A stretch of DNA of 11,429 bases. Source: CAZSLC01 sp964607675. Its GTDB lineage: Bacteria; Bacteroidota; Bacteroidia; Bacteroidales; UBA932. The stretch spans positions 1 through 11,429 of the forward strand of contig CAZSLC010000035.1 of the NCBI GenBank assembly GCA_964607675.1. The letters are read 5' to 3'. Shown one piece after another: positions 6,276-11,429 of the stretch (its first letter is position 1; every line of letters starts with the position of its first letter). The position numbers were made by a program, and so were the translations under genes. The notes beneath the pieces were generated by a model, which saw only the letters and a program-made list of their open reading frames with translations, was not told the origin of the DNA and ran no database searches.

Positions 6276-9083
6276 ATGAAAAAAAACAATTTAATTATTT
6301 TATTTCTCTTTGTATTTAGTGGTTATGCCTTTGCCCAAGTAAATCCCACCTCTCAACTTCCCAAAGATTCTACTGTAAGATATGGGAAACTATCCAATGG
6401 GCTTACATATTACATTCAACACAACAATAAACCTGAAAAGAGGGCTGAATTTTATTTGGTGACTAATGTTGGTGCGATCCAAGAGACTCCTGCGCAAGAT
6501 GGTCTTGCACATTTTCTTGAACATATGGCTCTTAATGGCTCGAAGAACCTTCCAGGGAAGATGATGCTTGATTATTTTCGCACTATCGGTGTTGAATTTG
6601 GCAGAAACATCAATGCTGGAACTGGGGTTGAAATTACTCAATATTATCTTAATAATATTCCTCTTACCCGCCCTGGCATCCTCGATACTGCTCTTTTGGT
6701 GCTTCATGACTACTCAGGATTTGTTACTAATGATCCTGTTGAGATTGATAAAGAACGTGGTGTCATTATTGAAGAGTGGAGGACTCGCCGAAGTGCTGAC
6801 TGGAGGATGAAGGAGAAGAATTTTACCTATATGTTTAAGGGCTCTAAATATGCCACTTGCACTTTGATTGGATCTAAAGAGAATCTTGAAACATTTGACC
6901 CCGTTGAGCTTGAAAAATTTTATAAGACTTGGTACCGTCCTGATTTACAAGCTGTCATCATTGTTGGTGATATAGATGTAAATGATATTGAGAAGAGAAT
7001 TACAGATCTATTTGCCGATATACCAGCAAGGGAGAATCCTCAACCAAAAGAGGTTCATATTATCCCTGACAATGTGGAGCCTATAGTCGGCATTGTGACA
7101 GATAAAGAGGCAACAAGCACTGTTGTAAATGTCTTTTTCAAATCTCAACCTCTTCCTAAAGAGTATAGAGTATTAGGAATAGGATACCTAAATAATATGT
7201 TGGAATCGATTATCTCTGACATGGTTAATGAAAGATTGTCAGATATATCTAAGTCCCCTAATTCTCCTTTTTTGTTTGCACAGGCAGGTTTTGGAGCATT
7301 GTCAACTACTTGTAATGCATTTATGGGTATTATTGCGACGAAAGATTCTGAAGGCGTTTCAGGTTTCAAAGCTCTTATGACTGAGTTTGAAAAAATGAAA
7401 AGATATGGCTTTACAAGTGATGAATATGAAAGGGCCAAAACAAATTTATTAAGGGGGCTTGAGAAGAGTAAAGATGAGGCTGAAAGTCGTAAGAATAGTG
7501 AGCTTGTCGGCAATTTGGTCAATGACTTTATATTTGGATACCCCTATTTGACCCCTGAGTTTGAATACGAACTTGCTAAGGGTTATTGCTCTGTTATTCC
7601 TATTGATCAAATAAATGGCATAACTAAACAAATGGACTTCTCTAAGAATTGTGTTATCACGTATAACTCTATGGAAAAAGAGGGATTGACTCATCCTACT
7701 GAAAAAGATTTTACGGATGTTATGTCATCTTTGTCTTCGCTTGAGATATCAGCTCCTGTACAAGAGACTATCAATGAGCCTCTTCTCGATGAGAGCAAAT
7801 TGACAGGTTCTAAAGTGACCACTGTTAAAAATGGACCTTTTGGGGCTACCGAGTGGATTCTTGCCAATGGGATAAAGGTGATTGTTAAGAAGACAGATTA
7901 TAAAAAAGATGAGGTTCTCATTAAGATGTTTAATGAGGGTGGTCGCTCTTTGGTTGCCACTGAAGATCTCCCTTCTATTGATGAAACTCTTTATGCTACC
8001 TACCAAAGTCTATCTGGTATTTCTACCTTCCCTTCAACTAAATTGACTAAGATGTTGAGTGGAAAAATGGTAGCCATGTCTCCTTTTATTAATTCTAAAG
8101 AGCATGGGATTAAGGGAAGTGCTTCTCCAAAAGATCTTGAAACTTTCCTTCAACTTACATATTTGTACTACACAGATCCCCGTTTTGAAGAGAGTGAGTT
8201 CCAACCTGGACTTGACCAAATTAAAACCGTTATTGGCAACATCGTAAAGCAGCCTAATTATATGTTCCAAAAAGAGATTATTGAGACCCTATACAACTCT
8301 CCAAGGATGACTATTATTGGTCAAGATGTACTTGACAAATTTAATTATGCTACAATGGAAAAGGTGGTCCGTAACATTTTTAGCGATGCCTCTGGGGCTA
8401 CAGTTGAGATAGTTGGAGATTTTGATCAAGAGCAACTTAAGGGTATGGTTGAGAAATATATTGGTTCTCTGCCAACTGCTAAGAAACCTACTTCTATCAT
8501 GACCAATGTTGACTATGTTAAAAATATGGCTACTAATAAGTTTGCCGCTGATATGACTACTGAAAAGACAAGTGTAGGACTATTGTATAGCGGTATTTCT
8601 AAATTTGGGATGAAGGAGCTTGTTCAAGCTGATGCTTTGAAGTATATTCTTGATGTTGTCTATACTGAATCAATAAGAGAGGAAGAGGGTGGTACTTATG
8701 GCGTTTCTGTCTCCTATATCGCTGAAAAATTCCCTGTTGAGAATATCCTTCTCCAAATAGTATTTGATACTGACCCTGCTAAGGCTGACAATTTAATAGA
8801 GATTGCAAAGAAAGGTCTTTTCGATATCTCTAAGCAAGGACCTACCGAGGCACAACTCCAAGATGTGAAAAAGAATCTTCTTAAGAACCTACCTGAGAAT
8901 AGAATTAAGAATTCGTATTGGCTGAATAATTTAACTTATCAATACAAATATGGTATCGACAGAGATAGTGATTATGAAAACATTGTAAATAGTATCACTG
9001 TTAAGGATATTCGTAATTTTACTAAAAAAATTCTCAGACAAGGCAATCTTGTTGAGGTGGTTATGACCCCTAAGCAAAAGTAA
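6276..9083 (+). CDS. Periplasmic M16-family (pitrilysin-like) zinc metallopeptidase
   Basis: A 935-residue peptidase made of two M16 halves in one chain; such enzymes form a clam-shell and cut peptides small enough to enter. A clean signal peptide (residues 1-20, hydrophobic core and AFA-Q cleavage site) sends it across the cytoplasmic membrane. The inverted zinc site HFLEH is at 79-83 (His79 and His83 ligands, Glu82 catalytic), and the third ligand is in the later IIEEW segment (Glu166 or Glu167, 83-84 residues after His83, a little further than in pitrilysin). The C-terminal half lacks a zinc motif but keeps the substrate-binding Arg/Tyr pair at 801 and 808 (REEEGGTYG). Full length for the PqqL-like group in Bacteroidota (about 930-940). 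It sits 27 nt after the AraC gene and 3 nt before a LysR-type gene. Natural substrate unknown. Confidence 0.95.
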   Translation: MKKNNLIILFLFVFSGYAFAQVNPTSQLPKDSTVRYGKLSNGLTYYIQHNNKPEKRAEFYLVTNVGAIQETPAQDGLAHFLEHMALNGSKNLPGKMMLDYFRTIGVEFGRNINAGTGVEITQYYLNNIPLTRPGILDTALLVLHDYSGFVTNDPVEIDKERGVIIEEWRTRRSADWRMKEKNFTYMFKGSKYATCTLIGSKENLETFDPVELEKFYKTWYRPDLQAVIIVGDIDVNDIEKRITDLFADIPARENPQPKEVHIIPDNVEPIVGIVTDKEATSTVVNVFFKSQPLPKEYRVLGIGYLNNMLESIISDMVNERLSDISKSPNSPFLFAQAGFGALSTTCNAFMGIIATKDSEGVSGFKALMTEFEKMKRYGFTSDEYERAKTNLLRGLEKSKDEAESRKNSELVGNLVNDFIFGYPYLTPEFEYELAKGYCSVIPIDQINGITKQMDFSKNCVITYNSMEKEGLTHPTEKDFTDVMSSLSSLEISAPVQETINEPLLDESKLTGSKVTTVKNGPFGATEWILANGIKVIVKKTDYKKDEVLIKMFNEGGRSLVATEDLPSIDETLYATYQSLSGISTFPSTKLTKMLSGKMVAMSPFINSKEHGIKGSASPKDLETFLQLTYLYYTDPRFEESEFQPGLDQIKTVIGNIVKQPNYMFQKEIIETLYNSPRMTIIGQDVLDKFNYATMEKVVRNIFSDASGATVEIVGDFDQEQLKGMVEKYIGSLPTAKKPTSIMTNVDYVKNMATNKFAADMTTEKTSVGLLYSGISKFGMKELVQADALKYILDVVYTESIREEEGGTYGVSVSYIAEKFPVENILLQIVFDTDPAKADNLIEIAKKGLFDISKQGPTEAQLQDVKKNLLKNLPENRIKNSYWLNNLTYQYKYGIDRDSDYENIVNSITVKDIRNFTKKILRQGNLVEVVMTPKQK

Positions 9084-9086
9084 AAT

Positions 9087-9686
9087 ATGTTAAGTGATTT
9101 TCGCCTTGAAGTATTTAAAAAAGTCTCTCAGTTGCTTAATTTTTCAAGAGCAGCTCAGGAGTTGAATATTTCTCAACCTGCTGTGAGCAATCATATTGCA
9201 GAATTGGAAAATATATTTGGAGACCAACTTTTTATCAGAAAAAAAGATGGTGTTGTATTGACTGCTAAAGGTGAAATATTTCTTGATTATTGTAACAGAA
9301 TATTGTTTCTGTATAAATGTGTAAATAGAGAGTTAGTGCCACAACTGGCACTGACTCTTTGTAATTTAAGACTATCTTCGTGCTCAATTGCATCTGGGTA
9401 CGTACTCCCTGAGGTAATTGAAAAATTTAAGGCAGTGTTTCCCCATGTTGAGATTGTTTTGTCCAAGATGGACACCTCTGAGTCTGTTTTTAATATTTTA
9501 AATAATAATATTGACATCGCAGTCATTGACTCACCCTCACAGGAGGTTACCGTTAAGCCCTTTATTTCCTTTACAATATGTGAAAGCAAGAGGGTGGTTA
9601 AAAAATTGTATTTTGCCTATTCTGCACAAAACCCCTTGATTGATATTATTGACAATTTTATTTTAACTGCAACTGAAACTATATAA
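9087..9686 (+). CDS. LysR-type regulator with a shortened effector domain
   Basis: A 199-residue protein; LysR-type regulators are normally about 290-300. The N-terminal winged HTH is complete (residues 1-65, with FSRAAQELNISQPAVSNHI and the QLFIRKKDGVVLTAKG wing), so DNA binding looks intact. The effector domain starts normally at about 93 (LRLSSCSIASGYVLPEVIEKF) and runs through IDIAVIDSP near 141-149. It then jumps, around 155-165, to a segment resembling the end of a LysR protein (KKLYFAYSAQNPLIDIIDNFI, about 171-191). Roughly 90-100 residues of the second subdomain appear missing by an in-frame internal deletion, with no frameshift seen. It may bind DNA without sensing an effector, or be decaying. 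It starts 3 nt after the peptidase and its TAA overlaps the next ATG by one base (TAATG). Confidence 0.85.
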   Translation: MLSDFRLEVFKKVSQLLNFSRAAQELNISQPAVSNHIAELENIFGDQLFIRKKDGVVLTAKGEIFLDYCNRILFLYKCVNRELVPQLALTLCNLRLSSCSIASGYVLPEVIEKFKAVFPHVEIVLSKMDTSESVFNILNNNIDIAVIDSPSQEVTVKPFISFTICESKRVVKKLYFAYSAQNPLIDIIDNFILTATETI

Positions 9687-10999
9687 TGAAATTTCTAAAA
9701 TTTTCTTTTTTATTGTTTGGAATAATAGCTGTTTGTTCGTTTGTGATGGTATTTCCTTCGGGCAGCCAAGAGGAAGATGTTGTTTTGCCCACTGTAATAG
9801 AGGAAGAAATGGAACAGGAGAACTTTATATCTCTCAATGATATTTTGAGTAATAATGAATCTGAGATTGAAGAGTGTAAAAAATTGGATAAGTATATTGA
9901 AAAATTTCTTCATAAGTGGGAGATAAAGGGGGCAAGTCTCACTGTACTGAAAGATGAGAAACTCGTTTATAGTAAGGGATATGGGTGGGCAGATGAAGAA
10001 AAAGGGATAAAGGCTGACGCTGGTAATATATTTAGGGTAGCATCTCTTTCTAAACTTATAACCGCTGCTGCTATTATGAAATTGGAGGAGGACTCCCTTT
10101 TACATCTATCTGACAAGGTATTTGGAGAGGGTGCAATATTGGATTGCCCACAGTTCAATCACTACAAAGATAAACGTGTTGCAAATATCACTGTTGACAA
10201 CCTTCTTAGACATCAAGGTGGCTTTTCAACTTATAGAGGAGATCCTCTTTTCACTACCAGAGAGATTATGATGTGGGAACATCTGGATACTATTCCTGAT
10301 ATGAACAGAGTGATAGAGTTCGGCCTTTCTCAGCGTTTGGGATATACACCAGGAAAGGGTTCCCGATATTCTAACTTGGGTTATCTTATTTTATCAAAAG
10401 TTATTGAAGTAAAAAGCGGTATGAGCTATGAAAACTATTGCCAAAAGAAAATTCTCAATCCAGCTGGGTGCTATGACATGCATTTAGCAAAAAACACTTA
10501 TGAGAATAAATACCCCAATGAGGTTAGGTATTATGAAGCTAATGACGCCAAACCCATTCTCGCTTTTGATAATAGCGGTAAAGAATTGTTCAGAAGTTAT
10601 GGAGGCAATAATATCGAGGGGCTGTATGGAGCTGGCGGTTGGGTTGCATCATCTTGTGAATACGCAAAGTTTGTCGCTTCGATTAACAAGGGAGACAGTG
10701 TCCCCGACATACTCAACCCCGATACTATTGATAAGATGATCCCTGATTCGAACAATGAAAAACCCATCGGTTGGGTTAGGGCTACCAAGGGGTCTGATTG
10801 GATGCGTACTGGCACCTTGGCAGGAACAAGTGCAGTAGCAAAAAAACAAAAGAATGGGTATATCTGGGTATTCATAACAAATACAAGTTCGTGGAAGGGT
10901 TCCAATTTTACAAAATATATCGACAGAATGTATCATACAGCATCTGCTGGCATATCTTGGCCAGACAGAGACCTGTTCAACTATGAAAATGCAGAATAA
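9686..10999 (+). CDS. Beta-lactamase-fold serine hydrolase (class C/DD-peptidase-like)
   Basis: A 437-residue exported protein of the serine beta-lactamase-related family, which includes class C beta-lactamases, DD-peptidases and esterases. An N-terminal hydrophobic segment (about 5-23) is a signal peptide or membrane anchor; a cysteine at 17 lacks a good lipobox. An acidic low-complexity stretch (about 28-66) separates it from the catalytic domain. Active-site elements are in order: SLSK at 120-123 (nucleophile Ser120, Lys123), YSN at 228-230, and RTG at 374-376 where classical enzymes have KTG. The HQGG segment after LLR, and GLYGAGGWVAS, also fit the family. Its start overlaps the LysR-type stop by one base. 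It is the last gene of the plus run; no terminator hairpin is evident after the stop. True beta-lactamase activity should not be assumed; peptide or ester hydrolysis is equally possible. Confidence 0.92.
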   Translation: MKFLKFSFLLFGIIAVCSFVMVFPSGSQEEDVVLPTVIEEEMEQENFISLNDILSNNESEIEECKKLDKYIEKFLHKWEIKGASLTVLKDEKLVYSKGYGWADEEKGIKADAGNIFRVASLSKLITAAAIMKLEEDSLLHLSDKVFGEGAILDCPQFNHYKDKRVANITVDNLLRHQGGFSTYRGDPLFTTREIMMWEHLDTIPDMNRVIEFGLSQRLGYTPGKGSRYSNLGYLILSKVIEVKSGMSYENYCQKKILNPAGCYDMHLAKNTYENKYPNEVRYYEANDAKPILAFDNSGKELFRSYGGNNIEGLYGAGGWVASSCEYAKFVASINKGDSVPDILNPDTIDKMIPDSNNEKPIGWVRATKGSDWMRTGTLAGTSAVAKKQKNGYIWVFITNTSSWKGSNFTKYIDRMYHTASAGISWPDRDLFNYENAE

Positions 11000-11034
11000 A
11001 AGACAAAAAGCAATACAGCAGCCACAGTCACCAC

Positions 11035-11240
11035 ACAGCACTTTCTATTCACCCACAGCACTTTCTGCCCTGCTCTACACTCACGGCACTCACTATTCAC
11101 ATACAGCACTTTCTGCACTGATCTAACTCATGGCACTCACTATTCACATACAGCACTTTCTGCACTGATCTAACTCATGGCACTCACTATTCACATACAG
11201 CTTCCGCACTGCGCTACACTCACGGCACTCACCCATCACC
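11035..11240. repeat. Tandem array of a 47-48-bp unit, non-coding
   Basis: Copies begin at 11055 (48 bp), 11103 (47 bp) and 11150 (47 bp); the last two are identical. The 48-bp copy differs by one extra base and a few substitutions. A 20-bp copy at 11035-11054 keeps only the first and last parts of the unit, and a degenerate copy at 11197-11240 has lost 4 bp. The pentamer GCACT occurs three times in each good unit, so the unit may itself derive from a shorter repeat. Mixed 47/48 lengths argue against coding. Confidence 0.92.
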
Positions 11241-11268
11241 ATCTGCACCTATGCAACTATGTTCTCTC

Positions 11269-11429
11269 CCACGGATGCCCCATTTTGCGCACCTTTACTC
11301 CACACGCCACGGGTGTCCCAATTTGCGCACCTTTACTCCACACGCCACGGGTGTCCCATTTTGCGCACCTTTACTCACTCGCCACGGGTGTCCCATTTTG
11401 CGCACCTTTACTCACTCGCCACGGGTGTC
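11269..11429. repeat. Tandem array of a 37-38-bp unit, non-coding, running off the window
   Basis: Units start at 11269 (38 bp), 11307 (38 bp), 11345 (37 bp) and 11382 (37 bp), with an 11-nt partial from 11419 to the window end. The core is CCACGGGTGTCCCATTTTGC followed by GCACCTTTACTC and a short variable tail. The two 37-bp copies are identical. It is visibly richer in G+C than the genes to its left. Units abut with no spacers, so it is not a CRISPR array. The full extent cannot be seen. Confidence 0.92.

Larger units (their letters stand above)
11000..11429. other. Gene-free region dominated by two tandem arrays
   Basis: No convincing reading frame was found on either strand: stops recur in the repeat units and the periods are not multiples of three. 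Positions 11000-11034 hold nothing recognisable, 11035-11240 a 47-48-bp array, 11241-11268 unique sequence, and 11269 to the edge a 37-38-bp array. No tRNA or clear terminator hairpin was seen. Confidence 0.75.

Noticed and set aside
10649..11041. 130-residue minus-strand, cysteine-rich frame at the operon end
   Set aside because: Antisense to the serine hydrolase over most of its length; the cysteine richness comes from reversed codons.
11269..11429. Possible CRISPR array or repeat-protein gene
   Set aside because: There are no spacers between units, and the mixed 37/38-bp lengths break any reading frame.

Overview
The window reads as chromosomal DNA of a member of the Bacteroidota, most likely order Bacteroidales. 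The grounds are TAnnTTTG-type -7 promoter boxes, mostly missing Shine-Dalgarno sequences, low G+C, and a gene set (two-gene ResB/CcsA System II cytochrome c assembly, periplasmic M16 peptidase, Uup-type ABC-F protein, AraC regulator with a C-terminal HTH) usual for that group. I cannot fix the genus.

Layout. The left third is a minus-strand operon transcribed towards position 1: Uup-type ABC-F ATPase (3812-1941), then a Gfo/Idh/MocA oxidoreductase (1938-982), then a class-3-like aldehyde dehydrogenase (989 to beyond position 1). These genes are separated by 2 nt and overlapped by 8 nt. The dehydrogenase has no stop in the window. Its reading frame runs through a 39-bp tandem array (1-220), so each unit adds 13 residues (consensus REEKSFSIADYPK) just after the catalytic cysteine region. 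This is the most unusual thing in the window.

A 26-bp divergent spacer (3813-3838) holds a near-palindrome with a -7 box facing each way, each box only 4 nt from its start codon. To the right, six genes on the plus strand lie almost end to end: resB-like and ccsA-like cytochrome c assembly genes, an AraC-family regulator, a periplasmic M16 zinc peptidase, a shortened LysR-type regulator (199 aa) and a beta-lactamase-fold serine hydrolase. Gaps are 27 nt or less and two junctions overlap, which suggests one transcription unit, although internal promoters cannot be excluded. ResB and CcsA would act at the membrane to attach haem to exported c-type cytochromes; the peptidase and the serine hydrolase would act outside the cytoplasm. 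No cytochrome c gene is present.

The last 430 bp hold no gene. They carry two further, unrelated tandem arrays with periods of 47-48 bp (11035-11240) and 37-38 bp (11269 to the window edge). Those periods are not multiples of three, so unlike the left array they look non-coding. No tRNA, rRNA, CRISPR, transposase or phage gene was seen.
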